Shown here piece by piece: positions 48,176 to 59,447 of a stretch of DNA of 64,000 nt. Position numbers and translations under genes: made by a program. The first letter of the stretch is position 1, and every line of letters begins with the position of its first letter. This DNA is from Tricholomella constricta (lineage: Eukaryota; Basidiomycota; Agaricomycetes; Agaricales; Lyophyllaceae), in NCBI GenBank assembly GCA_013368375.1, contig JAACJP010000001.1, positions 1,364,001-1,428,000 of the forward strand, given 5' to 3'. Under the pieces are notes generated by a model, which was not told the origin of the DNA, did not search any database, and saw only the letters and a list, made by a program, of their open reading frames with translations.

Positions 48176-48331
48176 AAGCAGCAATAAAGTTTATAGATTA
48201 TTGTACAAAACGGAACGCTGTGATTTGTTGAGGGACAGCGTGCTCTTGAGAATTCTCGCGGTACTATGCAAATTACAGGTAAGTAATTGGTGCGTAAATA
48301 GTACATAGACAAATCTTTCATGGCAGGGTGC

Positions 48332-49004
48332 TCATTTTTGGTTGACATAAGTATGGCTCCAGCTGTGCAGAGTCATCGTCTCGCAACCCGGGGGCGTTGG
48401 TGATCTGAATTCAAGAGACAGATTAGATGGTGAGCAATGGGAAATGGGTTGACAACTTACGGCTTGAGGAAAATGAACACGCCATTCGACCCGTCTTCCA
48501 TGGTACAGCTATAATACAAACCGCCGTTTCCTGCAGTTCCTTGATCGTAGTAAAGCATCGTCGCATGCCAGCGCCAAGAGCCATGGCGAGATCCAGTGTG
48601 TTTGTTTCCAACTACGAGTTGGAGGGGAAAGTTAGCCTTGTTGGTGGTGTTGAGAGCGTTGACGGGGTAGATGGAGGTTTCATTGTTGAAGAGCCATAGC
48701 TGATTCCGGAAGATGTAGAACAGCGGAGGTGCTCGTGAGTTGGGGAGGACGGTGAGATTTCCAGGTTGTCCTTGACGGATTTAGGGCCAGGACCTCCCCA
48801 GTGCATGGACAAGAGCTCACCTGGGTGAACAAGGGATAAATGGGTGGTGCGAAATTGATCGTCTTTGATAGGGCCCACTGCTTCGATGTACGAAGTGCCT
48901 TGGACCAGCGAGTTGATGGAGATTTGTCCCCTAGCGCCGTCCCAGGTAGGGACTGCAGTCGCGAAGATGGCGAGGGAGAGCAGGGCGACAAGGATTGAGT
49001 ACAT
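48332..49004 (-). CDS. Small secreted protein of unknown function
   Basis: A signal peptide (MYSILVALLSLAIFATAVPT) begins the protein. The mature part, spliced over two introns, contains GTSYIEAVGPIKDDQFRTTH, GNLTVLPNSRAPPLFYIFRN, QLWLFNNETSIYPVNALNTT and HTGSRHGSWRWHATMLYY, and a tail with two cysteines (YYSCTMEDG and PPGCETMTL). It is about 185 residues, rich in Trp, Tyr and Asn, with N-glycosylation sequons. The first long open frame seems to end early because an intron retains a shifted frame; the spliced frame runs on to TGA at 48332. I know no named family. A secreted beta-sheet protein or effector-like candidate is a guess. Confidence 0.7.
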
Positions 49005-49171
49005 TGTTAGTTCTGTTACAGGCTCGGTGTTTATCTATAAGCATCGCGGGAGAATTGTCCGAACAAGATCCATAGCAAACCCGGGGAAGCGTACTCGGAG
49101 TCACAGCGCGTGTCGTGTGACGTGGAAAAATAAACCACAACGCTAGCCAATTACATAATTCGACTTTCAAC

Positions 49172-51032
49172 ATGATTCGCAACGTTGTCGCCAACCGCCG
49201 CATTCATTGTACTCTCCGCGAATATGTCACGTCCTCAGCCAGGCCCGACGCTGAACACGCCCCCCGTCTTCCCCGTTACCTCCGACGCCAGCCCCACCAT
49301 GCACCCTCCTCGTCAAACCAGCAATTCCGCTCCCGTCACTTTGACCCTTCCCAGGACCAAGCCTCCAAGACAGCACTCCGCCTCTTGCAGCCACACACCC
49401 TTTCCTCCAGGCTGAAAAAACTCTGTGACGCCAACAAGCTCGATAATGCTGTGGCAATGCTCAAGAGCTCTCCGCGCGACGCTCAGAATACCCAAGTCTG
49501 GAACACCTTGATATGGGAGTGTATGAAGGTCAAGCGTTTCAACCTCGGTTACCAGCTTTACACCGATGTCCGTCATCGTTCTATTTCTCATGGTGTACAG
49601 ATATTGACCCCATGTCCAATAGATGAAGCGCCGTGGGTTCAGTCCTACCGCAAGAACATTTCAAACCATGTTTACCGGCCTTTCGAAAATTGAAAACTGG
49701 GCCTCTCACACAAAGCAGCTCGACAATGCTCATTCAATATACGACGCCTTCCAACGATATATGACCTCTGTCAAGAAGCACGATCCTGATGGCGCAGAAC
49801 TGACCTCGAGACCCCTTACTGGCTACATAAAAATACTCGGCGACAACGGCCTCTATCAGGAAGTTTTCGACATCTACTACGCCCTTCCGTCTGAAGGACC
49901 AGCGGCTCCAAATGAACTTGTATACACAGCCATGTTTCAGGCACTGGCTTCGACACCGAGCAACTCCCCTCTAGAACTTCATCATCAAAACGCCGACAAT
50001 GCAAAACTTCTATGGACGCAGATGCAGAAATCTCTCAAGAAATCTCCTACGTTCACCGTAGACACCTACGTCGCCACGTCCGCTATAGCAGCGCTGTCCC
50101 GGGGTCGTGCTTCAGAAGTCGAACTCGCGTTCACAATCGTGCGCGAATATTACGGTCTCAGGGCGCCCGGGGACCCATCCTCCCAAGGCAGCCTTCCCCT
50201 CTCCCAACAATCGCTGGATATCATCCTGAAACTGTGCAACACCAGCAAGAAATATGCACTCTGCGCAGATTTCTTCCAGCAGGTGAAGCGTCGACCCGAA
50301 GCTCTCGGAGGGGTAGACCTTCTAGATCACGGGCATCTCAACGAGGTCCTCAAAGCGCGTATCGCCTCCCCAGATGTGGGCGCGGCGTACTCGTGTCTCG
50401 AAACGCTCGAGTGGATGTTGCGCCAGGAAATTGTCGGCCGGAACGGCTTCAGGATTAGGCCCACCACTGTCTCCTACAACCTCGTGATGACGGCCTGCTG
50501 GAGGGATGGAGACTGGCGGTCTGCGGCGCGGGTATTCGATCTGATGACTGGATATCACTCGCACGACTTCATGGACGGTTCGGTATCAAAGGTGCCCAGG
50601 CGGGACGAGAGGGGCGCGGGGCGGAACTTGGACCCCCCTGCGGAGACGTTGTCTTCGTTGATGCGGACGGCATTGACGAGTCGCGACAGTGCAAATGTGC
50701 GACAGTGCCTGCGTATCGTGGACTTTCTCCAGGTGGACCGACTTTTCGCGTCCGACAAGACCGAGTCCAACGTGATGTCAAAGACCAGGGCGTTTTTTAC
50801 AATAAAGTTAGCAGCAGCGGTGGTGGAAGCTGTTCAGTTTATTGGGGGACAGGGCAACAGAGGAACTCCTCCACCAGATATTGCCAGATGGAGGCGGCTG
50901 GCGAGCGCAGCAGAGGGGTTTGAGAAAAGAAGGAAAGCGCAGAAATCAGACTTTCTACCCACTGTGGTAATGGAGAGGCCTCGGGAGGAAAAGGTTCAAT
51001 TAACGCAGTATGAAAATATGCTACGTCAATAG
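49172..51032 (+). CDS. Pentatricopeptide-repeat (PPR) protein, probably mitochondrial
   Basis: PPR helix-turn-helix units are visible: NTQVWNTLIWECMKVKRFNL, GYQLYTDMKRRGFSPTARTF, QTMFTGLSKIENWASHTKQL, then later VVYTAMFQAL-like and RPTTVSYNLVMTACWRDGDW with RSAARVFDLMTGYHSHD. The N-terminus is Arg- and Ser-rich without acidic residues at first (MIRNVVANRRIHCTLREYVT), consistent with a mitochondrial presequence. A single intron (49567-49622) with a GTCCGT donor joins LYTD to MKRRGFSP. PPR proteins bind organellar RNA for processing or translation; the target here is unknown. About 600 residues. Confidence 0.83.
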
Positions 51033-51287
51033 CGATCGCTACACAATCGACTAGTGCCTATTATCCACCATTAGAAGGTCCATGCTAAAGTACGAGGTGA
51101 CGCGAGTTGGCCATAAAGGAGAGGAGGGGACGAGAGTCCGGTGAGTTACGCAAACAAGTGGTATTGTCAGAAGTAGATGAGATGTCCAAGGGAACCGATA
51201 GCACGACAAATGACAAACACCGGGCAGTTATCTGTCGATGATGTACACTAAAAGGGCAGAGAGGGACGTTGAAGCTCGTGAAGTAAA
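51033..51287. other. Convergent intergenic spacer
   Basis: 255 bp between the PPR stop and the stop of the minus-strand aspartic protease. It should hold both 3' ends. Nothing else was seen. Confidence 0.4.
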
Positions 51288-53652
51288 CTAGGCGACCGAT
51301 TTAGGCCTGTCACCTGGTCGAAGGGTGTTTCCATCGAAGTTGTGGAAAGCGGGTGAGGGTGGAACAAAGGTGTCCTCCGTCAGCGCCATGGAGACTGGCT
51401 CGTAAACGTGAGGTTGATTGGAAGGAAGAGCAGGGTCACCGGGATTCATCGACATTGGGCTCATCCGCCCGTGAGCAGCCCTCGCCGTTGCAGACGATCG
51501 GAACGCGGGTAAGGGAGGGACAAAGCTGTCCTCGGTTACAGCCATGGAGACGGGCTCGTAAACATGAGATTGGTTGGCAGAAGGAAGACCAGAACCAGCA
51601 ATGTAGCTGTGCCTTGGGTCCATAGGCATTGGGGTCATCCGCCCGCGAGGAGTCCTCGCCGTCACGGAGGGTCGGCGATTGCGGCAATAAATGATCGTGC
51701 CCGCAATGGCAAGAATGATGAGAATGAGGGCATTGAGGGCAACCACTGCCAACATGGCGGGCAGGTAACGCCCAATTCTTTCCAGAGACAACGAGATATC
51801 TTGGGAGATATTGAAGGAGGGCATCACAGACACGCCATCGAGGCCCTCGAAGGTGATGTTTGTCTTGGCCCGGCCACCGCGAGCTTTGTGGAAATTTTCC
51901 GACGCTTCGTCCGGGTCAATGATGGACAGCAATTTCATGTATGGATTACCCATTTTGCCGTTCGCGTCAAAGTCACCGAAGTCGTAGATGGAGTAGACAG
52001 AACGGAGAAAGTTATCGCCAACGAGCCAGTCGCTGCATCGTCGATGAGACATCTCGATCATAAATTAACGGAATAATGAAACCTACAATTCTCCAGCGCC
52101 CACGGAAACAGTTTGGGGAACGAATGAACCAACACATGTTTTACTACTCGTGAGTCCTGAAGGCGCGACATCCAATGGATGGATAGGATAAATTTGACCG
52201 CTATATAATACAGTAAGAAAAGATTTTTTTGAATTTCGTTTTACTCACCCAATTTGCAGTGCCATATTAATTTCATAGTCGCATGGGACGACCCACTGAC
52301 CTATTTTAGCATCATAATATGCGTTAGGTATGCTGCCATAGATCGCGTCACAGATAGCCGTGGGGGCATAACTGGAAATATGTAAAGAGTAGCACTGACA
52401 AGAGGTCGGAGGTCAACTCACGTAAAAGAAGAGCCACTATCCATGAGGATAACAGCTTTATTGCCGGGGGCACCAACCACTGTCGTCTTAGGAATTACTA
52501 TGGTGTCATTGAGGTGATTGACAATGACAGCATCAAGGAGGACGTTCCAGCGACTGGGTGAGTTTACGGGCCACGTGGGTATCGCTGTTTGATTGGCGAC
52601 CGCGACATATTTAGGTTCGTATTCGCCTGTAATGCCAAACTCAATTAGTTGCATATAACCATACACGACGGACTCACCGATCGCGAAACTGCCTTCGACC
52701 TCGTCACCGGCCTCTGTGCTACGCTGAAGCGCGAACGAGAGGAAGTTTGGCTCTTTGGGATTCGCTTCGAACATGTTGTACAGCAAACTTCGTCCCGACG
52801 AGGAGCTTGAGTGATTCACAAGTGCATCAATCGTGGAGAGAGAGGTGAATCCTAGCCCAACGATTCCATTCGCGCCGTAACCCAGAGCTGGGTTTTGCGC
52901 AGCAGATACGTCGAGAAACGCTTGTGAAGGGATGGAGAGGCTGGGGTAATCCACATCAGCTATATGTTAAAAATTTGTGGAATGCGTTACTGACTTGGCG
53001 AACGACACTGGGGCATAGGATACACGTCCGTAAGCCCATCCTATGGCATACTACTCAAATAGTTGCCGTCAATGCGTCGAGAATTTTACAGAGGAGGACA
53101 TACGGTCAGATTATACGTTGTGTCCTTACAGAAAAGTTGGGTTAATAAACAATGGAAGTCAGGCCGCGGTAAACTTACTGTCGGTTTAGAGTTGGGTATA
53201 GGAGAGGTCGGGCCTTTAATCCAGAGGTCGGACGAACCGGTATCAAGTTGGACAGGGTAATCTGCTTTAGGCTTAGTGACCGTAAGAAGTCCAAGAAGTC
53301 AGGACGTACCAGTGTCTCCTACGGTAATCTTAGCGCGCTTTGCTTCAGCACTAGATAGAAGAAACGTTGAAAAGCTTGCTTCTTACATCGGCCATATAAA
53401 TCAAATCGTGAACAGTACTTTGAAGAGTTCAGGATATCCATCACGACACAGAATTGGAGACAAAACGCACTTCAAATCAAGGCCATTATCATTCGCCGTC
53501 GCAAGAACGGAAAGCTGGGTGTCCGCTGCACTATTTCCCGCTGCTCTGCGTTGAATTGTTGGTCGATGCTTGACCTGCTTGAAGGAGACTCTGTATGCTG
53601 ATGTGAAGAAAGCCGCCAAGCCCAGCGCCAACGGTAAGGTGTGGAACTTCAT
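51288..53652 (-). CDS. Membrane-anchored aspartic protease (pepsin family A1) with a duplicated cytosolic tail
   Basis: Secretory pepsin-type protease. The start MKFHTLPLALGLAAFFTSAY is a signal peptide; a short propeptide with basic residues (KHRPTIQRRA) follows. The two catalytic motifs are present: YPVQLDTGSSDLW (reconstituted across introns, 53270-53220) and ILMDSGSSFTYAP (about 52430). Supporting elements are GYGANGIVGLGFTSLSTIDA and DFDWLVGDNFLRSVYSIYDFG. After the catalytic region come a transmembrane helix (YLPAMLAVVALNALILIILA) and a cytosolic tail with two copies of a 52-residue unit. Fungal homologues are usually GPI-anchored or soluble, so a true TM anchor plus tail is uncommon. 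The intron before SLSIPSQAF has a GTCAGT donor. The start ATG was chosen for its signal peptide over upstream in-frame ATGs. Confidence 0.85.
51330..51645 (-). repeat. Tandem duplication in the tail of the aspartic protease, 52-residue period
   Basis: The segment HVYEPVSMAVTEDSFVPPLP and HVYEPVSMALTEDTFVPPSP, each preceded by RMTPMPM or RMSPMSM, repeats at a 156-bp offset (51541 versus 51385). Copies differ by several substitutions, so the duplication is not recent. Confidence 0.8.
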
Positions 53653-54278
53653 GAAGGAAAGCCCTTGGACGCAATGGAGAACGGAGGGTAAAGAACGACT
53701 AAAGAGAGAGGAGGGGGGCGGGCAGGATGAACCACGAGTTCCAACAGATGGGAGTCCTGTTGCAAGAACCCCTTGTTTGTTATTGGACTTTGATCCAAAT
53801 GATACTCTATATATTTGTCGACATTGAACAGTGCTGCGGAGCCCTGACATACACCGATACCTAGTGAGCCTCTTATTTTATGTAGACAAAGAGCATCGCG
53901 CCACAATCAGATAATTGAAAGGCTTAACCTCAAACTTATACTCGTTCCGGCCACGTAAATCGAAACAAAATGATAAATGATAGGTGAAGGCTGATTATTC
54001 TGTGGGGTACGATAACAGTAGTGCCCGAACAGGGATTGGCCGCATCGTTCGCATTGCCGCAGGCCATTGGGTTGTCATCGTCAAGCCCCGAGCACTGGCA
54101 GCCAGCAGACCTACGGCATGGGACGGAAGAATTTGAATTGCTTACCTAATGCGTGTCTTCTAACACGATCGGGCACGTGGGTCCCCCAGACGTAAATAAC
54201 CGGCAGTAAGGCCGGAGCTTAATTCCGAGTGTGGGGAAAGCGGATTCCTGACGTTCAACCTTTCACGGTTCTACCACC
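53653..54278. promoter_or_regulatory. Divergent promoter, aspartic protease and transhydrogenase
   Basis: 626 bp between divergent starts. Short open frames in it lack domain support and appear to be chance. No clear core promoter element was recognised. Confidence 0.4.
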
Positions 54279-56404
54279 ATGGCTGCATCCAGGAGCTCAA
54301 TCTTCCGTCTGATCAATGCCAGCCAACACACTGCGTGCCCGTGTCATAGCCCTTCTCATACGCACTCTCACTCGGGCCAGCTCAATGCGCTCAGCCAGTT
54401 AAGGACCTTTGCTACCCCTGTTAACGCGGTAGAGAAGGAGTACGCGTTTGAGGTAGCTATAGAAGCACTCGTACGCATACCTCACTCACCGGATATTGAT
54501 ACATGACTTAGGTCGCTGCATCAAACTTGAGGTTCGGCGACGGTGTCACCGCAGAAGTTGGAAAAGACTTGAAGAACATGAAAGCCCGCAAGGTATATGG
54601 GCCATACCTCCAACTCTGGAATTCGCTCTTCTTTGGCTAACCTTTCGTAGGTTGGAGTCTTCACCGACCCCAACGTGGCCAAATTGCTGCCCATGAAGAA
54701 TGTGAGAGTAACGTTTATTTTTGGAACACGAGGAGCTAACCATGCTTCTCAGACCATTGCCTCGCTTGAAGCGGAGTCGGACCTTCCTTTCGAGGTGTTT
54801 GACCAAGTGGTTGCGGAGCCCACTGAAGACAGTTGGCGCAAAGCCATTGCCTGGTCCAGGAAACACGACTTTAGCCACATCTTGGCGTGAGCCGCAACCC
54901 GATATACAATGGTTTCTATACAGCCTGCTTACGCCATCTTTCACAGTGTCGGCGGTGGAAGTGTCATTGATACGGCGAAGGCAGCCAACCTGTAGGCCGA
55001 CCTCATTTCATTGATGTCTTATGTGTTCATTGTTACAACAGTTTCTCGGTATACAAAGAGGCCGAACTAATGGATTTCATCAATGCTCCTATTGGGAAGG
55101 GCTTGCCCATATCCCAGAGCCTTCTCCCATTAATCGCGATCCCAACAACGGCTGGAACGGGCTCTGAAACCACAGGAACTGCAATTCTGGACATCACTTC
55201 ACGATCATTCAAGACCGGTATTGCGAACCGTGCAATGAAGCCCGTCCTTGGTATTGTTGTAAGGCCCACTTTAGTCTCCGCCCTATTATATAAAGACCTT
55301 GATAAATAGGATACACACAACACTGAATCATGCCCCACCGCGGTGCACATCAGTGCCGGACTTGACGTCTTGTTCCACAGCATGGAAAGTTATACCGCAA
55401 TCCCGTGCGTGTTCAGTCATTGCAGCGGACGCAAATTAATTTCTGTACAGGTATACCGAACGCACGCCACGACCTGCCAATCCTATTTTGAGGCCAGCAT
55501 ACCAGGGAAGTAACCCAGTTGCCGACATCTTCTCGCTTTGGGCGCTTAGGACGACTGTGAAATACTTGCCACGCATCGCCAAGAACCGTGACGATACCGA
55601 AGCGCGAAGGCAGATGCTGTGGGGTTCCTTCACAGATGAATGTAATGCTTCTCTGATACAGCCCTTCTAGCCTTGCATCCTCCTTCGCTGGTATTGGGTT
55701 CGGAAACGCTGGTGTTCACCTGTGCCATGGCATGAGCTACCCTGTTGGTCGATTTTGTCACATTGCTGAGTGGAATTGACCCCGTTTCGCTAGATATCCG
55801 GCCTCAACAAGAAAGGACCAAAGTACAAACACCCTGGATATGTCACTGACCTTCCTATAATCCCCCACGGCGTCAGGTAAGCAACAATTATCAAATCACG
55901 CATACCGTAATCTGAAATGCGATTCAACAGCGTGGCTTTGACTGGCCCCGCAGGTTCTTATTACTCTATGCGTCATTCGCCTGGTTTGTACTCACCCTAC
56001 TTCAGTGTTCCAGTTCACAGCCCCCTCTGACCCCGACCGTCACCGCGAGGCACTGGCCATTTTCACAAACACAAGTGTCACTGATCCATCAATAACCTGC
56101 ATCCCCGACAGGGACATCGGTGCACATCTGTACGAAGCAATCGCGCGCTTCCTAGATGGCCTAGGCGTTCCTCGTGGCCTGAAGGCCGTTGGGTAAGTAT
56201 ACCATCATGCATAATAGACCTGTCAGACCTATTGACGATCATCTCTCGGTGCTCAGATATAGCACCAGCGATTTGGACATGCTCGTCGAAGGTACTCTGC
56301 CTCAGCGACGCGTCCTTGACCTCGCTCCCGGAATTGGCGACGTCATAGGGTCTGATGGTCGCGAGCATCTGGCAAAGATCCTTGAACGATCAATGGAGTA
56401 TTGA
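54279..56404 (+). CDS. Hydroxyacid-oxoacid transhydrogenase (ADHFE1-like), mitochondrial
   Basis: Iron-type alcohol dehydrogenase of the HOT/ADHFE1 family, which couples gamma-hydroxybutyrate oxidation to 2-oxoglutarate reduction. A mitochondrial presequence-like start ([15 protein letters not shown]) leads into [15 protein letters not shown] and [15 protein letters not shown]. The nucleotide-binding [15 protein letters not shown] is joined across an intron. Later: [54 protein letters not shown] (metal-binding His), and [15 protein letters not shown]. The C-terminal helices end [15 protein letters not shown]. All predicted introns maintain frame, with twelve or so exons. Confidence 0.9.
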
Positions 56405-56560
56405 TTGGCTCGTGCTACCCACGCCAAAAAGTGGCTTGTGTAAAATAAATGCTTTTCGTATATGTTTTCTATGTACGGAGTTTGGATTACAGACTCGCTG
56501 CTGAGCGCTGAGCTTGAAGGCTTTGAAGCAATTGGCTTGTCGTGTCGCGTCATCCGACTC

Positions 56561-56590
56561 ATCGCGTGATCGCGAATCGCGTGATCGCGA
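56561..56590 (+). repeat. 15-bp tandem repeat upstream of the HIS6-like gene
   Basis: ATCGCGTGATCGCGA occurs twice head to tail (56561-56575 and 56576-56590). Each unit holds a short inverted repeat, TCGCG-TGAT-CGCGA. The second copy ends 92 bp before the start codon at 56683. Confidence 0.6.
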
Positions 56591-56682
56591 ATCGCAAGTC
56601 ATGTGAACGACACGAGAATCTTATCGACCACTGTGACTGCTCGCACACACTCATTGACCAGGGGTCACAAGCCACGCTGACT

Positions 56683-57863
56683 ATGCGGCGTAGCGTTTTT
56701 CGACCATGCATTGACTTGCATGATGGCCAGGTCAAGCAGATTGTCGGCGGAACACTCTCTGACTCCTCGCCCGAAACCCTCGAAACAAACTTTGTCGCAA
56801 GGAACGTCGCTGAACTGTTCTTCTTCGCGGAAGTGACTTACCCTTGGCATATTCAGTCAATCCTCCGGCGACTTTGCGCGGTTGTACAGGGATAACAAGC
56901 TTGAAGGCGGTCATGTCATTAAACTCGGACCAAGGAACGACGCTGCTGCTCGCGAGGCATTGCAGGCCTGGCCAGGTGGACTGCAGATCGGTGGTGGGAT
57001 CAGCGACCAGAATGCTCAGGAGTGGCTTGACGCAGGGGCCAGCAAAGTTTGTATCCCGCAGCCTGACCCGCTAAGGTCCTGACGAGTTGCACCACAGGTG
57101 ATTGTGACGTCGTACCTTTTTCCCGACGCCAAATTTTCGCTGGAAAGACTGATAAAAATTTCCTCGGCTGTCGGAAAGGACAGACTTGTCGTTGATGTCA
57201 GGTGCGATTGTATTTCAGTTTAATTCGTTTCGTCGTTACACGACACAACAGCTGCCGGAGAAGAGGAGACCAATGGCTCGTGGCGATGAACAAATGGCAA
57301 GTTATCACAGACATGGAGGTATCTGAAGGTATGCCCATCGCCCTCTCTATCACTCTTAACCGACTGTGCGGTAGACTCTCTTCGTCTGTTGTCCGAATAC
57401 TGCAGGTTGTTTTGTTTTGTGAACAACCACCCTATTTCCTGACGAGCCCCTGAAGTGAGATCCTGATACATGCGGCCGACGTGGAAGGCCTCTGTCAAGG
57501 GATCGACGAGGCGCTGGTGGAAAGTGAGTCGGCGACTATATAGCCCTGAATCTTACCTAAAGGCTCGTAGAACTGGGTCAATGGGTTCAGATCCCCACCA
57601 CATACGCGGGCGGCGCGAAAGGTAATCATCTACCAGCGAACGCGAAAGTCCACTAAGATGCAACACAGATATTGGAGATCTTGACCTCGTGGAAAGACTG
57701 TCAGGGGGACGTGTCGACCTGACTTACGGAAGGTCCGCTTTCGCTCATCCTTCTGATCCAACCTCTGCTGATACTTCCTCTCAGTGCACTAGATATATTC
57801 GGCGGTAGTTTCGTGAAATTCGAAGATCTGGTAAGAAAGAATACTGAAAAGCAGGTGGATTAG
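56683..57863 (+). CDS. HIS6: ProFAR isomerase, fourth step of histidine biosynthesis
   Basis: Phosphoribosylformimino-5-aminoimidazole carboxamide ribotide isomerase, a (beta/alpha)8 barrel. Conserved elements: [138 protein letters not shown] and [20 protein letters not shown]. At least seven exons. The first junction is odd: the only frame-restoring GT-AG intron between NFV and [11 protein letters not shown] is 40 nt (56817-56856) with a weak GTTCTT donor and leaves extra residues ARNVAELQ. The rest is standard. Confidence 0.9.
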
Positions 57864-58150
57864 ATTAGATTAATGATTTGTGTACTTATGTAATGAGGCG
57901 TGGGTACAACGATACAGTTGCACGAAATAAGGTTTGCGACACAAACCTGGATCGTTGAAGCCTGTGATCGTTACGCACGACGCTCCTCAAGGTGAATATT
58001 CCTCTTGTCACTACCAGATCGTCGTCCGAACCTCTACAAGGCCTAATTACCCTTCTGTGTTTGCCTGCTTTTGGCGTCGTCGCTCTGGCCTGATCTGAAC
58101 CTTAGTTCTGACCACCTTTGCTCTTGCGCTATAGACTCACCACCACCAAA
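57864..58150. promoter_or_regulatory. Intergenic spacer with the promoter of the ribosomal protein L35 gene
   Basis: 287 bp between the HIS6-like stop and the L35 start. Pyrimidine-rich stretches occur just before the start (cttttggcgtcgtcgc, cttgcgc), as is common in fungal ribosomal protein promoters, but no specific site was recognised. Confidence 0.35.
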
Positions 58151-58693
58151 ATGCCCGGCAAAGTCAAGGCCTACGAGCTCCAATCCAAGTGCGCACCCTT
58201 GATCATGCTAATTTCGAAGAAAATCGCATCTGACATTCCGGAACTTAGGTCGAAAAATGACTTATCCAAGCAGCTGCAGGAGCTGAAGACCGAACTCCTG
58301 ACGCTGCGGGTGCAGAAAATTGCTGGAGGCTCGGCATCGAAGCTTACGAAAATGTGAGCACCCCTCCCTCTCGCAGTTTAATCGGGTACTGACGGTGCTC
58401 TTAGCTCTACTGTTCGCAAGTCTATTGCCCGGGTTTTGACTGTCATGAACCAAAAGGCTCGCCAAAACCTTCGCGAGTACTACAAAGACAAGAAGTACAT
58501 CCCTCTTGATCTCCGGGTGAAGAAGACACGGGCCATTAGGCGGCGTTTGACGAAGGTGAGTGACGCTGTGGATGTAAAATACCGTGTCGCTAATATAAAC
58601 ATCTCTTTGTAGCACGAGGCGTCGATCAAGACCCTCAAGCAGCGGAAGAAGGAGGCGAATTTCCCTGTGAGGAAATACGCTGTCAAGGCATGA
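58151..58693 (+). CDS. RPL35: Cytosolic 60S ribosomal protein L35 (uL29)
   Basis: Ribosomal protein uL29 sits at the polypeptide exit tunnel. The spliced protein of about 123 residues reads [100 protein letters not shown] and ends [11 protein letters not shown]. The first intron splits YELQSK from SKNDLSK, and others fall near 58354-58403 and 58555-58612. Exact length and order match the family closely. Confidence 0.95.
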
Positions 58694-59447
58694 GCAATTA
58701 GAGATTGGTGCACGCAGGAGCGAGACGCGCCCATGCTGGAGTTTCTTTTGCCATCTTTGTTTTCTGTATGCCCCGTTAATCGACCTATATGCCCATGCTA
58801 TGCTGCTATCTCACACCGTTTGCCATTCATGATCGCGGCGTGAGCTAAAATTTGCGTCTGAGCCTCGGGCCACAGTCCCGTTGTTATCCTAATTGGGCGA
58901 TGTGACCATGTCAACACATCCGAGCACCTTTCGTCATTACTTATCTTGAGTCTCCACCACTCGAATAGGCTCAAGACGAGCAAACTCCCCTGTCTTCGTC
59001 GTCTTCTAAGCATACCAGACGACTGATTACCCTTTACTATTAAGCATCGTCGGGCTTGACCTGGCGTCCCGTCGCCATCACGAGGTCCCGTAACCGCCCA
59101 CGACATTTCGCTTGATCAGCATCGATTCCCGGAGTGTCATTGTGCCTTTTCGCAGTCGACACATCCCAACTCGAGTTACCTTTAGCCCTGCTAGCTCTTT
59201 CCTTGTCGTTCTACTGACCTCGGTGGTCCTGTTTCCTGACTCCTGTTACGACCTGTTACGACCTAACGAATCATGGTGAGTCCCAGACAAGTTGATCGTT
59301 GACAGGCATTCCTCGTTTCCATATACGTCCAGTATGAAGTGAGAAAATCCCCGCATCACCCGTGTGGTGCTTGCACGTGTGTTTTCAATCAGCCATGAGG
59401 CCAGACGCAATGTCAGCTCCTTTTGAGCCTTGTCTCCTCGAACCATC
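58694..59447. other. 750 bp interval before the Ste20-type kinase
   Basis: No domain-bearing open frame was seen. An ATG followed at once by a strong donor (ATG|GTGAGT at 59273-59281) could be an ATG-only first exon of the kinase, with the rest of the transcript's leader intronic; a matching acceptor that stays in frame was not identified. Confidence 0.4.
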
